Shown: positions 19,699 to 28,802 of the stretch, piece by piece | Layout of the letters: every line of letters starts with the position of its first letter | Numbering within the stretch: the first letter of the stretch is position 1 | Notes under the pieces: model-generated | Told to the model about the DNA's origin: nothing | The model's database searches: none | Seen by the model: only the letters and a program-made list of their open reading frames with translations | Position numbers and translations under genes: made by a program | Origin: Nocardia vinacea | GTDB taxonomy: Bacteria > Actinomycetota > Actinomycetes > Mycobacteriales > Mycobacteriaceae | Length of the DNA: 64,000 nt | NCBI RefSeq assembly: GCF_035920345.1 | Contig: NZ_CP109149.1 | Span: forward strand, 4,464,001-4,528,000 | Direction: 5' to 3'

Positions 19699-21501
19699 GT
19701 GGGCGAGTCTGTGAACGAACGAGATACCAAATCCGGTGCGAATGCCCGTACGGAAACTGGAAACAACAAATCGGCGCACATAACGAACAAACCCTTGCGC
19801 GATCCGGAATACTGGCTGTTCCGTGAAATCCCACTGCGGCTCGCGATTCCGCTCGCCGCAGTCGCCGCGGCGGTCGCGTGGATTGCCACCGCATTCGGTG
19901 CACCGACATACGTCATCGCCGGTCTGGCAGTATTTGTCGTAGGCGCCGGGGCCGCCCCAGTGCGCCGCCGCGACCCGCGCAATGTAGCAGGCATTGCCGC
20001 GCGCGCGATCACCTTCCGCTCGCGACGTGCCCGACCCGGCGCGGCCGATACCGGCCAATCCCCCTTCGACGTACCACTGCCGGAAGGTGGCAGTTACGGC
20101 GTGTGCTGGGACGGCGACCTGCTCATGACCATGCTGCACATCAACCCGCCACCGGATACGCTCACCCTCCTGCGCCGTGGCTCGCTGTCCACCGACCAGG
20201 TTCTTCCGCTCACCGAAATCGGTCGCTGCCTCAGTCAATTCGATATCAACCTGGCCTCGATCGATGTGATCAGCACCGGCGCGCGGACCGCGGGCGGCGG
20301 ACCGGTGGCCCAGCTCTACGACCGCATCCTCGGCCCACTGCCCGCCATCGCGCATCGCACGGTCTGGCTGGTGCTGCGGCTGGATCCGCTCGCCAATGCC
20401 GAGGCCGTGGACAACCGTGGCGGAGGCGGTGCGGGTGCGCTGCGAACCGCGATCATCGCGACCCGCCGGGTGGCCAATCGACTTGCCGCACAGGATATTT
20501 CGGCTTCGGTGCTGACCGCGACCGAAATGAACGGCGCAGCGCGCGAACTCACCCGTGGTATCGCACCGGAGGAATTCACCGAAACCCCGAAGTCGCTGGT
20601 GCACGGTGGCATTCACCTCACCAGCTATGAGATCGGCCCGGAGCTGATCGGATCGCGCGGCTTCGCCGATATCTGGGCCACCCCGAGCCTGACCACCACG
20701 GTCACTGTGCGCCTGCGGCCCGGTACGAGACGGCCAGGCGAGGTGCGCGGCGACACCGACACGCCCATCACACTGGGTGCACTGATCCGCTTCGACACCA
20801 TAGACGAGCCGGTAGAACCACCGGTCACCGGACTGCGTGCCCTGCCGGGCGAGCAGTTCCACGCGCTGCTGGATTGCCTGCCCGCGCACCGCTGCGGCGA
20901 CACCGCTGGCGACTACCGTGGCCCGCTCACCGCACTCGACGGTATCGCGGTGCCAACTGCCGGATGCGGCCAACTGATCGGTGCCGACGACGCCGGACAG
21001 GGCATTGCCGTACCACTGATCGGCGACGGCACCCGGCACCTGAAAGTCATCGGCCGGCTGGACCTGGCCCAGCAGGTGATCCTGCGGGCCATCGCCCTCG
21101 GCGCGCACACCATCGTGCACACCGACCGGCCCGAAGCCTGGCAGACCATGGTCGCGAATGTCGATGCGCCGCATTCGCTCTCGCTCGCACCCCGCTTCGC
21201 GGGTGCGGGACATCATCCGGCCTCCCCTGCCGCGCCGTCGAGCACGCTCATCCCCGGTGCGGCGGTGGTTGTCTTCGACGGCATCGAACCCGCCGCGCCG
21301 ACCGGCGGCGCAACCATCGTGCAGGTGCTCGCCCCCGAACAGCCCGATGGGCAGTTCGATGCCGATATCGTGCTGGTGCAAGATATTTCGGCTCCAAATG
21401 TGATCACGGTGCGGACCTCGACAGCAAGCGCGACAGTCAATATGGTCACCACCCCGGAGGAGATGTGGTACATCGGCGAATCCCTCGCCGCGGCACGATA
21501 A
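19699..21501 (+). CDS. eccE: ESX membrane complex component EccE
   Basis: EccE sits at the periphery of the ESX membrane complex. The N-terminal region has two adjacent membrane helices (IPLRLAIPLAAVAAAVAWIA and TYVIAGLAVFVVGAGAAPV) followed by a basic stretch and a large cytosolic domain beginning GGSYGVCWDGDLLMTMLHI, the usual EccE layout. At 600 residues it is somewhat long for the family. Start is a GTG at 19699; a second in-frame GTG follows four codons later. It is divergent from eccB, so eccB and eccE probably share a promoter region at 19544-19698. Confidence 0.9.
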   Translation: MGESVNERDTKSGANARTETGNNKSAHITNKPLRDPEYWLFREIPLRLAIPLAAVAAAVAWIATAFGAPTYVIAGLAVFVVGAGAAPVRRRDPRNVAGIAARAITFRSRRARPGAADTGQSPFDVPLPEGGSYGVCWDGDLLMTMLHINPPPDTLTLLRRGSLSTDQVLPLTEIGRCLSQFDINLASIDVISTGARTAGGGPVAQLYDRILGPLPAIAHRTVWLVLRLDPLANAEAVDNRGGGGAGALRTAIIATRRVANRLAAQDISASVLTATEMNGAARELTRGIAPEEFTETPKSLVHGGIHLTSYEIGPELIGSRGFADIWATPSLTTTVTVRLRPGTRRPGEVRGDTDTPITLGALIRFDTIDEPVEPPVTGLRALPGEQFHALLDCLPAHRCGDTAGDYRGPLTALDGIAVPTAGCGQLIGADDAGQGIAVPLIGDGTRHLKVIGRLDLAQQVILRAIALGAHTIVHTDRPEAWQTMVANVDAPHSLSLAPRFAGAGHHPASPAAPSSTLIPGAAVVVFDGIEPAAPTGGATIVQVLAPEQPDGQFDADIVLVQDISAPNVITVRTSTASATVNMVTTPEEMWYIGESLAAAR

Positions 21502-21507
21502 ACCCGG

Positions 21508-21548
21508 TACGGTCGGTCCGCCAGCGCAGCGCTAGCGGACCGACCGTA
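21508..21548. terminator. Hairpin terminator between eccE and EspC-like gene
   Basis: TACGGTCGGTCCGC at 21508-21521 pairs perfectly with GCGGACCGACCGTA at 21535-21548; the loop itself contains the small palindrome AGCGC-A-GCGCT. It lies directly after the eccE stop and before the end of the convergent gene, so it may act on both strands. Confidence 0.75.
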
Positions 21549-21613
21549 TTGCCGACCTTCTCGAGTGCCCCGCAAGCGATCGCTAAACCACGGCTCCGAA
21601 GCCTCCGAAGCCG

Positions 21614-21802
21614 TCACCGATCCTGCTGCGCGTAGGCATATGCCATGAGGAAGTCCTGGCCTATCAGACCGAAGACCGGTGCCGCGGCGGCGACGGTTGC
21701 CACCTGGTCGAACGCGGCTGCCGTCGCGACGGTGGTCGCCATCGCGACCGCCGCGTCCCCATACGCGCGAATCGCATGAGGTGTTGCCACGAGTTCGCTC
21801 AT
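21614..21802 (-). CDS. Short EspC-like (type VII secretion target, DUF2580) protein
   Basis: From ATG 21802, with GGGGA upstream, the 62-residue protein reads VATPHAIRAYGDAAVAMATT, then AAFDQVATVAAAAPVFGLIG and QDFLMAYAYAQQDR. This fits the N-terminal two thirds of EspC-like T7SS targets, including the conserved PVFGLIGQDF segment. Typical members are about 100 residues and carry a further helix; here a TGA follows QQDR and no frame continues the family sequence, so it is short or truncated. Next to the YbaB-like gene, as in ESX-1-type loci. Confidence 0.6.
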   Translation of the reverse strand: MSELVATPHAIRAYGDAAVAMATTVATAAAFDQVATVAAAAPVFGLIGQDFLMAYAYAQQDR

Positions 21803-21966
21803 CGTAAATCCCCGCTCGAGTAATAATTCGACCAACAAAATGTGCTATCAACAATGAACTAACGACAACGAACCCACCAACCCCGATCGCGAAGTCGGGA
21901 AGCAAATTTGCACAAATTTGAGGTTCTCGACGAAAGTCCTATCCTGCCAACGCAAACTCTCGGTCG

Positions 21967-22266
21967 CTATTCGGCGACTTCCTCATTGAACGCTGTGACC
22001 AGTTCACCGCGCCGTTCGAACGCACTCCGCACGGCAGCGGCAGCGGTAGCCACCAGAACCGATTCGAACTCGGTTGGCGACATACTCGAAACAGCCTGGG
22101 AGAACCGCAGATCCAGCAGCGTCCCATTGCCGTCGACGGCCACGGTTATGGAGCCGTTCGACGCGGTCTCCTCGGCACGGACCCCGGCCATATCGTCGGT
22201 CAGATCCCGGATCCGATACAGCCGCTGCCGCACGGCGGCCATCAGCTCATCCATGGTCTCGTACAC
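21967..22266 (-). CDS. YbaB/EbfC-like small protein of ESX locus
   Basis: A 99-residue protein with the YbaB order: helix MDELMAAVRQRLYRIRDLTD, strands GSITVAVDGNGTLLDLRFS, then helix PTEFESVLVATAAAAVRSAF. YbaB-fold proteins such as EspL accompany EspC-type substrates in ESX loci and are thought to stabilise them. It lies 164 bp upstream of the EspC-like gene and 26 bp downstream of the next gene, so the three small genes probably form one unit. Confidence 0.65.
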   Translation of the reverse strand: MYETMDELMAAVRQRLYRIRDLTDDMAGVRAEETASNGSITVAVDGNGTLLDLRFSQAVSSMSPTEFESVLVATAAAAVRSAFERRGELVTAFNEEVAE

Positions 22267-22292
22267 GGCGAAAGCTCCTCTCGCGGTTCGAA

Positions 22293-22634
22293 CTACACCG
22301 ACCGCAGCCAGCTACCCGGCTCGGTCTCATAGTCTTGTTCCTCGGCGATCTCTTGGCGCGCAACTTCTTCGGCGGTCGGCAACCCGGTCAGCGCCAACAT
22401 CTCCGCGGGCACCCCCGCCGCCGCCAACTCCGCCCTGCGCGCCATCCCGGCCCTGTTCGCCGCCTGCCTGCACAGCCGCAGCACCTCGGCCGCCAACGCC
22501 TGCGGGTCCCGCTTCAGCTCCGCCGGTTCGATCGAAATCCCAAGCGGCAGACCCTGTTCCGTGGTGCGCACCGAAATCGCACCACTGCGGGCGGCTGCGG
22601 TCCATTCGACAGGCACCTGAGGTTGTTCGTGCAT
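22293..22634 (-). CDS. Small ESX-associated protein, possibly YbaB-like
   Basis: The 113-residue protein has a strand-rich N-terminal half (VEWTAAARSGAISVRTTEQG, LGISIEPAELKR) and a long helix (PQALAAEVLRLCRQAANRAG), as in the YbaB fold, followed by an acidic C-terminus. ATG 22634 is used with GGGG ten bases upstream; GTG 22643 is an alternative. It begins 55 bp after the methyltransferase stop and precedes the YbaB-like gene, suggesting a role as an ESX accessory factor. Function not established. Confidence 0.6.
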   Translation of the reverse strand: MHEQPQVPVEWTAAARSGAISVRTTEQGLPLGISIEPAELKRDPQALAAEVLRLCRQAANRAGMARRAELAAAGVPAEMLALTGLPTAEEVARQEIAEEQDYETEPGSWLRSV

Positions 22635-22689
22635 GACGATCACACCCCGTCGTCCCGGACCGCACGCAATGCCTCGGCGATCCGCATGT

Positions 22690-24000
22690 TCACGCGTCCC
22701 ACCACGATCGCAGCGGCAGCGCGGCTTCACCGTGCGCGTCGAGTTTGACGGCGAGTATCTGGTGCAGCTGAAGAAAGTTGCGATCGAAACCGACGCGGCA
22801 TGCGGCCATGTACAAACCCCACAGTTTCGCCGTGCCTTCGCCGACCTCCGCCACACAGGCATCCCAATTGTCGACAAGGTTCGCGCACCACGCCGCAAGG
22901 GTGGCCGCGTAGTGCTCGCGCAAGTTCTCCTCATGACGGACCTCGAAGCCGACGTCATGGACCTCGGAAATGACGCGACCCACGCCTATCAGCTCGCCGT
23001 CGGGGAACACGTATCGGTCGATGAACGCGCCCACCTTGGCGTCGCGAGTGTTGTCCTTGCGGGTGATGGTGTGGTTGAGCAGCAGCCCGCCCGCGCGCAA
23101 CTTGCTCTGGATGAACCGGAAGTAGAACGGGTAGTTGCGTACACCGATGTGCTCGGTGAGCCCGATCGAGGACACCGCGTCGAAGCCGGTCTCCGGGATG
23201 TCGCGGTAGTCGCAGTGCCGGACCTCCGCGAGATCGGTCAGCCCCTCCTCGGCGATCTGCTTCTGGGCCCAATCCGCCTGCTCGGACGACAGAGTCGCGC
23301 CGATCACCCGCACACCGCGGCGGGCCGTGTAGCGGACCATGCCACCCCAACCGCACCCGATGTCGAGCAAACGGTCGCCCGGTCGCAGCCGCAGTTTGTC
23401 GAACACCAGCCGGTACTTATTGTCTTGAGCCTGTTCCAGCGTCCAGGCCGGGTCACCGAAGGCCGCGCAGGTATAGGTCATCGAGGGCCCGAGTACATAT
23501 TCGTAGAACGCATTCGAGACGTCGTAGTGATGCTGGATGGCCTCGGAGTCCCGGGTTTTCGAATGCCGCACACCGTCCGCGAGCCGTCGCCAGCGCGGCG
23601 GGGCTTCCTGCGGCGGTGGCGCGACGGGCCGAAACGCCTGCCAGCCGAGCGCGCGGGCGGCCTTTACCGATTCCGCCGCGGACGGACGCCGAACTCGGAG
23701 GTTCTCCGATGCCCGCAGAAACTCGTACGGATCGCCCGGATGCACACCGGAGACCTCCATGTCACCACCGACATAGGCGCGGGCCATGCCGAGCGGTCCC
23801 GGCGCGGTGGCCAGATAGTTCACCGCCCGTGGCGTCTTTATGTGCAGACCGAACGGGCTATCCGCTGGTCCGGCGACACTCCCGTCGTGCGCCGTGACAC
23901 GTATGGGGAGGGCACCGGCCGCGAAGGTCTGCAGAATATCGGCGAATCCGAACCTGCCACTGGTCATCCCGCCATCAGCGCGTTCTTCGGGAATGGTCAT
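22690..24000 (-). CDS. tmsB: SAM-dependent fatty-acyl phospholipid methyltransferase (cyclopropane-synthase family)
   Basis: The 436-residue protein belongs to the Cfa/UfaA1 group: NYLATAPGPLGMARAYVGGD near the start, HHYDVSNAFYEYVLGPSMTY for acyl substrate, and the SAM loop RLLDIGCGWGGMVRYTARRG, followed by RAGGLLLNHTITR. Together with the overlapping FAD reductase it should methylenate C10 of a phospholipid-bound oleoyl chain, the first step to 10-methylstearate (tuberculostearate), as described for the tmsAB/bfaAB pair. It overlaps the reductase gene by 4 bp (ATGA). Confidence 0.8.
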   Translation of the reverse strand: MTIPEERADGGMTSGRFGFADILQTFAAGALPIRVTAHDGSVAGPADSPFGLHIKTPRAVNYLATAPGPLGMARAYVGGDMEVSGVHPGDPYEFLRASENLRVRRPSAAESVKAARALGWQAFRPVAPPPQEAPPRWRRLADGVRHSKTRDSEAIQHHYDVSNAFYEYVLGPSMTYTCAAFGDPAWTLEQAQDNKYRLVFDKLRLRPGDRLLDIGCGWGGMVRYTARRGVRVIGATLSSEQADWAQKQIAEEGLTDLAEVRHCDYRDIPETGFDAVSSIGLTEHIGVRNYPFYFRFIQSKLRAGGLLLNHTITRKDNTRDAKVGAFIDRYVFPDGELIGVGRVISEVHDVGFEVRHEENLREHYAATLAAWCANLVDNWDACVAEVGEGTAKLWGLYMAACRVGFDRNFLQLHQILAVKLDAHGEAALPLRSWWDA

Positions 24001-25439
24001 TTACGTTCTACCACCTTGGCGTAAAGGTCCAACAATCTATTTTCGGGGTCATAACGTTTTTTCAGAGTCGTGTAGGTATGTCCGCCGTAGAGTCGGTCGA
24101 AGTCGACTTTCTCGTAGAAGGCTTCGGAGTACAGTGATTTGTGTCCGTCGAGGTCGGCGACTTTACCTTCGATCTCCCGATTCATCGCACCTTCGCGAGC
24201 ATCGACCGCGGTCGGCACGGTCGACCAGAAGCCCACGTTGACATAGGTTTTCTCGGCCGGAATCGGATACAGCGGCCACGGCGCTGTGCCGCTTGCGGAT
24301 GGCGCACACAATCGCACCGGGCACAACCAGACCGGTTCGATGGGAATCTCAGATAAAAACCAGTCGAGGAACTCCGCGGTCCGCTCGATCGGCACCTCGA
24401 TATCCTGAATCACGCGTTCCGGCCGGGCGCCGCCTTTATATACTCGCAGCCGGTCGGCAATATGGTAACGGTTATTGAGCGCAATCAGCTTCCAGTAGAC
24501 ACTGCTGCGGAGGTAGCGCTTTGGCCAGCAGCGACGGACGAACGGGTGCTGCGCGCCGAAGTACCGTGAACACCAGAACCAGTCGGTATCCCATCGCCAC
24601 AAGTAATCATGGATAGTCAGCCGGTCGGTATCGCGCGTCCGGATGGACTGGTAGTAGATGGCCATCCCGGTGTAGTCGCTGACCGGGCCCGGCTCATCGG
24701 TTTGCCGGCCCAGCGTGAGGTAGCTCTCATCCCGGCCGAACACCACCCCATCGAGGTAGTCGACGCGCTCGCCACCGTGACTGCGCTCGGCGACAATCCG
24801 GTCGATCGCCGACACCAGCTCGGACAGCTCGCGAAAGCGCAGGTGCCGTAGCGCGACGTACGGCCGCACGGGTTCCAAGCGGATGCGCAGCCTAGTCGAA
24901 TATCCCAGCGTGCCATACGAATTGGGGAAACCATGAAATAGATCGGCATGTGCGCCAGCGGGTTTCGCGGTAACGATCTCCCCCGCCCCGGTCAACACAT
25001 CGATCTCCAGAACCGACTCGTGCGGCAGGCCGTTGCGGAACGAACTCGATTCGATTCCGATCCCGGTAACCGCTCCGCCGACCGTGATCGTCTTCAACTG
25101 CGGCACCACCAACGGACTGAGGCCGTAGGGCAGCGTGGCCGCCACCAAGTCCTCATACGTGGTCATCCCACCGACATCCGCGGTCATCCGGTCCGGCTCG
25201 ATGGCGATGATCCCGGCCAGGCCGCCGACATCGAGTCCGGGCACGGCCGTATCGGCCCTCGTCCGGAACAGGTTGGATGTCTTCTTTGCCAACCGCACGG
25301 TAGTTCCGGGAGGCAATCCGCGGTAGCTCGCGAGCAATCGCTCGACGCCTGCGCGGTGGGCAATGAATCGAGCGTCATGACCAGGCACCCGACCGAATGT
25401 ACTTATCGGATGACATATTCCCATCAACGGGAATGTCAT
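23997..25439 (-). CDS. tmsA: FAD-binding oxidoreductase, probable 10-methylene fatty acyl reductase
   Basis: A 480-residue flavoprotein of the PCMH/oxygen-dependent FAD type: TVRLAKKTSNLFRTRADTAV, then IIAIEPDRMTADVGGMTTYE and PLVVPQLKTITVGGAVTGIG, the usual pyrophosphate-binding segments. In the tmsAB/bfaAB pathway this partner reduces the methylene made by the methyltransferase to the 10-methyl branch. Translational coupling through the ATGA overlap supports a shared pathway. ATG 25439 was taken, ATG 25424 being an alternative. Confidence 0.8.
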   Translation of the reverse strand: MTFPLMGICHPISTFGRVPGHDARFIAHRAGVERLLASYRGLPPGTTVRLAKKTSNLFRTRADTAVPGLDVGGLAGIIAIEPDRMTADVGGMTTYEDLVAATLPYGLSPLVVPQLKTITVGGAVTGIGIESSSFRNGLPHESVLEIDVLTGAGEIVTAKPAGAHADLFHGFPNSYGTLGYSTRLRIRLEPVRPYVALRHLRFRELSELVSAIDRIVAERSHGGERVDYLDGVVFGRDESYLTLGRQTDEPGPVSDYTGMAIYYQSIRTRDTDRLTIHDYLWRWDTDWFWCSRYFGAQHPFVRRCWPKRYLRSSVYWKLIALNNRYHIADRLRVYKGGARPERVIQDIEVPIERTAEFLDWFLSEIPIEPVWLCPVRLCAPSASGTAPWPLYPIPAEKTYVNVGFWSTVPTAVDAREGAMNREIEGKVADLDGHKSLYSEAFYEKVDFDRLYGGHTYTTLKKRYDPENRLLDLYAKVVERK

Positions 25440-25465
25440 TCAGCACGAGGCGAAATGGGTTGCAG

Positions 25466-25480
25466 CTCAAAGGAATGTAA
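25466..25480 (+). promoter_or_regulatory. CTCAA-N5-TGTAA element before fatty-acid desaturase
   Basis: CTCAA-AGGAA-TGTAA followed by AATTCC, pointing to the desaturase, 228 bp before its preferred GTG. An AGATAATAG sequence 11 bases downstream could be a -10 box. It also lies just upstream of the divergent reductase gene. Confidence 0.5.
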
Positions 25481-25708
25481 AATTCCGTCCAGATAATAGA
25501 TTCGGCTATTGAACGAGCCATTATTCAACGTTATGGTCCACCCTCGGTCGGAAGTCCCTCATTCTTGCGGGCCAACCTTCAGGGCGGCGGTTGGCGTACC
25601 GCAGCACCCAGCCGCCGATCTCGTTGATACATGCAGCATTCCGGTGTTCATCGACCTTCAGACCCACCATGGTCGGCGCCGTCTGCTCAGAACTTCGAAA
25701 GGTCGCCC

Positions 25709-26962
25709 GTGGCGATAACGGATATCAAGGCGTACGCCCATCTGACCCAATCGGATGTCGAGACGCTGTGCGCGGAACTCGATGCGATCCGCCGAACTGT
25801 CGAGCAATCGCGCGGCGATCGGGACACCGCGTACATCCTGCGCACGATCAAACTGCAGCGCGCGCTGGAAATGGCCGGGCGCGCAACACTGTTCGCGAGC
25901 AGGCGGCGAACGGCTTGGCTGCTCGGCACCGGACTGCTCGCGGCCGCCAAGGTCATCGAGATGATGGAGCTCGGGCACAACATCACTCATGGCCAATGGG
26001 ATTGGATGAACGACCCCGAAATCCATTCCAGCACCTGGGAATGGGACTTCGTCGGCCCGTCGGCGCACTGGAAGCGCTCACACAACTACGTCCACCACGC
26101 CTACACCAATGTCGTCGGGTTGGACGAGGATCTGAGCTTCGTCGTCCTGCGGATGACACGCGACGAGCCTTGGCGCCCCATCCACCTGATGCAGCCGGTG
26201 TTCGCGCTGGGCGTGGCCCTGCTCTTCGAATGGATTATCGCGCTACACGACTGGGCGCTCGAACGTACACATACAAACATCTCGCGCCGCGATATCTGGT
26301 CCAAACCGGACCGCGAGTTCGTCAGCAAGATCGCCCGGCAGGTCGGCAAGGACTTCTTGTTCTTCCCGGCACTCACCGGCCGGGCCTATAAGCACACCCT
26401 CACGGCCAATGCCAGCGCGCTGCTGCTGCGCAATCTGTGGTCCTACCTGGTGATCATGTGTGGCCATTTTCCCGACGGCGCGGAGAAATTCACCATCGAG
26501 CAATTCGAGCACGAGACCCGCGGCGAGTGGTACCTGCGCCAGCTACTCGGCACGGCCAACATCTCGGCGGGACCGGTGCTCGCCTTCATGACCGGCAACC
26601 TTTGCTACCAGATCGAGCACCATCTGTTCCCCGACCTCCCGAGCAACCGCTACGCCGAGATCGCCGGGCGAGTACGCGCAGTTTGCGACAAGTACGACCT
26701 GCCCTACACCTCCGGTCCGCTATTCGGGCAGTTCTGGCAGTCCTACCGAACGCTGTACACGCTCGCACTGCCGGACCGGTGGCTGCGCCGAACCAGCGAC
26801 GATGCGCCGGAGACGCGGTCGGAGCGGAAGTTCTGGACCGATGCCGCACCGAAGACACACCTGCTGAAGTCGTCGACCGGACACCTCCGGTTCGGACTCC
26901 GTTCCGCGCTCGCTCGTGCCAGAGCGAAACAACGCAGCTCACCCGCACCGTTCGGCGCGTAG
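25709..26962 (+). CDS. Membrane-bound fatty-acid desaturase (DesA3/linoleoyl-CoA type)
   Basis: The three di-iron histidine boxes are intact: HNITHG near residue 90, HNYVHH near 125 and QIEHH in the C-terminal half (CYQIEHHLFPDLPSNRYAEI). Hydrophobic stretches such as LLGTGLLAAAKVIEMMELG and PVFALGVALLFEWIIALHD span the membrane. It would introduce a cis double bond into an acyl-CoA; a delta-9 product (oleate) would feed the neighbouring methyltransferase/reductase pair. GTG 25709 is chosen, with GAAAGG seven bases upstream; the frame is open from 25631 but that stretch does not look coding. 417 residues. Confidence 0.9.
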   Translation: MAITDIKAYAHLTQSDVETLCAELDAIRRTVEQSRGDRDTAYILRTIKLQRALEMAGRATLFASRRRTAWLLGTGLLAAAKVIEMMELGHNITHGQWDWMNDPEIHSSTWEWDFVGPSAHWKRSHNYVHHAYTNVVGLDEDLSFVVLRMTRDEPWRPIHLMQPVFALGVALLFEWIIALHDWALERTHTNISRRDIWSKPDREFVSKIARQVGKDFLFFPALTGRAYKHTLTANASALLLRNLWSYLVIMCGHFPDGAEKFTIEQFEHETRGEWYLRQLLGTANISAGPVLAFMTGNLCYQIEHHLFPDLPSNRYAEIAGRVRAVCDKYDLPYTSGPLFGQFWQSYRTLYTLALPDRWLRRTSDDAPETRSERKFWTDAAPKTHLLKSSTGHLRFGLRSALARARAKQRSSPAPFGA

Positions 26963-26983
26963 GAACCCCGAAATACGTAGCAG

Positions 26984-26998
26984 CTCAAAGAAATGTAA
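26984..26998 (+). promoter_or_regulatory. CTCAA-N5-TGTAA element before cytochrome P450
   Basis: CTCAA-AGAAA-TGTAA lies 131 bp upstream of ATG 27130, directly after the desaturase stop. The flanking bases GCAG-CTCAAAG match the copy before the desaturase, so these two neighbours may be coregulated. Confidence 0.5.
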
Positions 26999-27129
26999 GT
27001 TCTCCCGCGCCGATCAGCCGGTCTTGCCCCGGACAACGATAATTCCGGCACAGATCGGATTCGTCGACGACATCGCGGACGCGACACTCATCACGAACTG
27101 ATCCGGCATTTCACGAGAGAGATCGACAG

Positions 27130-28482
27130 ATGACTTCGTCCAAGACACCGCACGCCTCGGCCTCCGAACTTCCACCCTCGGTGGGCTTGCGGCCCGCCCT
27201 GCTACGCGACCCGTTCCGGTTCGTCATGGATGCCGCCGCCCGCCACGACGGGCTGGTGCGACTCGGCTTCGGACCGCTGGAGACCTATATCGTGAGCCAC
27301 CCGGATTACATTCGCCGCATCCTGGTGACCCACGCCGCGAACTATGTCAAGGGCCCACTGATGCGGCCTTTTCAGGCCGCGCTCGGCAACGGACTTGTGA
27401 CCAGCGAGGGCGAGCATTGGCTGCGGCAGCGACGGCTCATGCAGCCCGCATTCCATGCCAAACAGCTGCATCTGATGGAGCAGCAGATCACCGCATGTGT
27501 AGAACGTGCCATGCGGCGGTGGGAATCGGCCGCCAACGCGGGACAACCGACGAATTTTCTCGATGACTGCATCGAACTCAATGTGGAGATCGTGCTCGGC
27601 GCACTGTTCAGCACGTCGATCGACGCGCCGCGGGCACAACGCCTGCGCGAACTGACCTCCGAGGTGTTCGCCGGCCTCGCATCGAAGGTGTGGACGTTCT
27701 TCCTACCCGGGTGGGCGCCGGTACCGGGCGCGATCCGATATCGCCGCGCGGTAAAGGATCTGGATGCGCAGGTGCACGCGCTCATCCAGGAGCGCCGTCG
27801 CGCCGACCGCAAGCCCGAAGATCTACTCGGCCTACTACTGGACGCTATCGATGCCGACACGGGAGAGCAGATGAGTGATCGACAGTTGCGCGATGAGATC
27901 TTCACCCTGTTCATGGCGGGTTATGAAACAACCGCGACCGGATTGACCTGGGCGGCTTATGAACTCGCACAAAATCCGGAGGCCGCCGACAAGATGGCGG
28001 CCGAACTGGAGCGGACAGCTGCGGCAGTTCCCACCTTCGCCGAGTTGCCGTCACTGGAATACGGCAAGCGCGTCGTCAATGAAGCGTTTCGCCTGCACCC
28101 GGCGTTCCCGATCTGGTTCCGCAGCTCGATACAGCCTGATATGCTCGGCCCCCACTATCTGCCGCCAGAAGCCAAGATTGTGCTCAATCCCCATGTAACA
28201 CAACGTGATTCGCGTTTCTGGGAAGATCCGGAGACCTTCGACCCGGACCGGTTCGGCCCGGAGCGCTTCAGTGCCCGCCATCGGCACGCGTATTACCCCT
28301 TCGGCAAAGGCAGCCGGGTCTGCATCGGCGAGCGATTGGCCACGACTATTACCCAACAGGTGCTGAGTGCCGTCGTCGGCACCTTCGAATTCACCATCCT
28401 GCCCGGATTCAATGTGGTGCCCCGCTATGTGGTCACCTGCCAGCCCCGGGGTGGGCTGCCCCTGGTGCTACGCCGACGCTGA
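27130..28482 (+). CDS. Cytochrome P450, probable fatty-acid/lipid monooxygenase
   Basis: A complete 450-residue P450. The I-helix oxygen-binding motif is MAGYETTATG, the K-helix motif is ExxR in NEAFRLHP, and the haem loop is FGKGSRVCIGERLA with the axial Cys. The sequence style (PFRFVMDAAARHDGLVRLGF; RQRRLMQPAFHAKQLHLMEQ) recalls CYP4/CYP102-like fatty-acid hydroxylases, which fits its position beside desaturase and lipid-methyl genes, but the substrate is inferred. GAGAG precedes ATG 27130 by eight bases. No redox partner gene is adjacent. Confidence 0.9.
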   Translation: MTSSKTPHASASELPPSVGLRPALLRDPFRFVMDAAARHDGLVRLGFGPLETYIVSHPDYIRRILVTHAANYVKGPLMRPFQAALGNGLVTSEGEHWLRQRRLMQPAFHAKQLHLMEQQITACVERAMRRWESAANAGQPTNFLDDCIELNVEIVLGALFSTSIDAPRAQRLRELTSEVFAGLASKVWTFFLPGWAPVPGAIRYRRAVKDLDAQVHALIQERRRADRKPEDLLGLLLDAIDADTGEQMSDRQLRDEIFTLFMAGYETTATGLTWAAYELAQNPEAADKMAAELERTAAAVPTFAELPSLEYGKRVVNEAFRLHPAFPIWFRSSIQPDMLGPHYLPPEAKIVLNPHVTQRDSRFWEDPETFDPDRFGPERFSARHRHAYYPFGKGSRVCIGERLATTITQQVLSAVVGTFEFTILPGFNVVPRYVVTCQPRGGLPLVLRRR

Positions 28483-28544
28483 CCGCGATCGCCTCGATCG
28501 CCTTGGTATACGTTGCAGGACACGATGATAGGTAGCTAATTGGA

Positions 28545-28802
28545 ATGGTTGTCTCATTCACTCGGGTGACGAGCGAAGAATTCGCGCGGATACAGGCGGC
28601 TAACATGTCTTGGGTCGCCCGCGACGACGCCGACCCCTCCACGTGGCAGATCGCGGTGGAACCGGCGCGCGGCGGGCAGTGGGAATTCCACCCGGCGACG
28701 GCAACGAACCTGCTGCTGCGTCTGCTACGTGGACAGGCGGCCTCCCTGTACTTGCGGAGCTTGCGGAATGCCGAACAGCATTCCTTCACTCCTGCCAGGT
28801 GA
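28545..28802 (+). pseudogene. DUF1877 (YfbM)-like fragment, possible immunity gene remnant
   Basis: The 85-residue frame begins MVVSFTRVTSEEFARIQAAN, which resembles the start of DUF1877/YfbM proteins, often found as immunity-like genes. It then loses similarity and stops. Fragments such as LISDYAIPARF and EFDPEDTYVPGVFA in another frame up to about 29012 may belong to the same decayed gene (normal length about 160 residues). Confidence 0.35.

Noticed and set aside
19528..21381. 617-codon minus-strand open frame over eccE
   Set aside because: No protein-like motif; the plus strand carries EccE.
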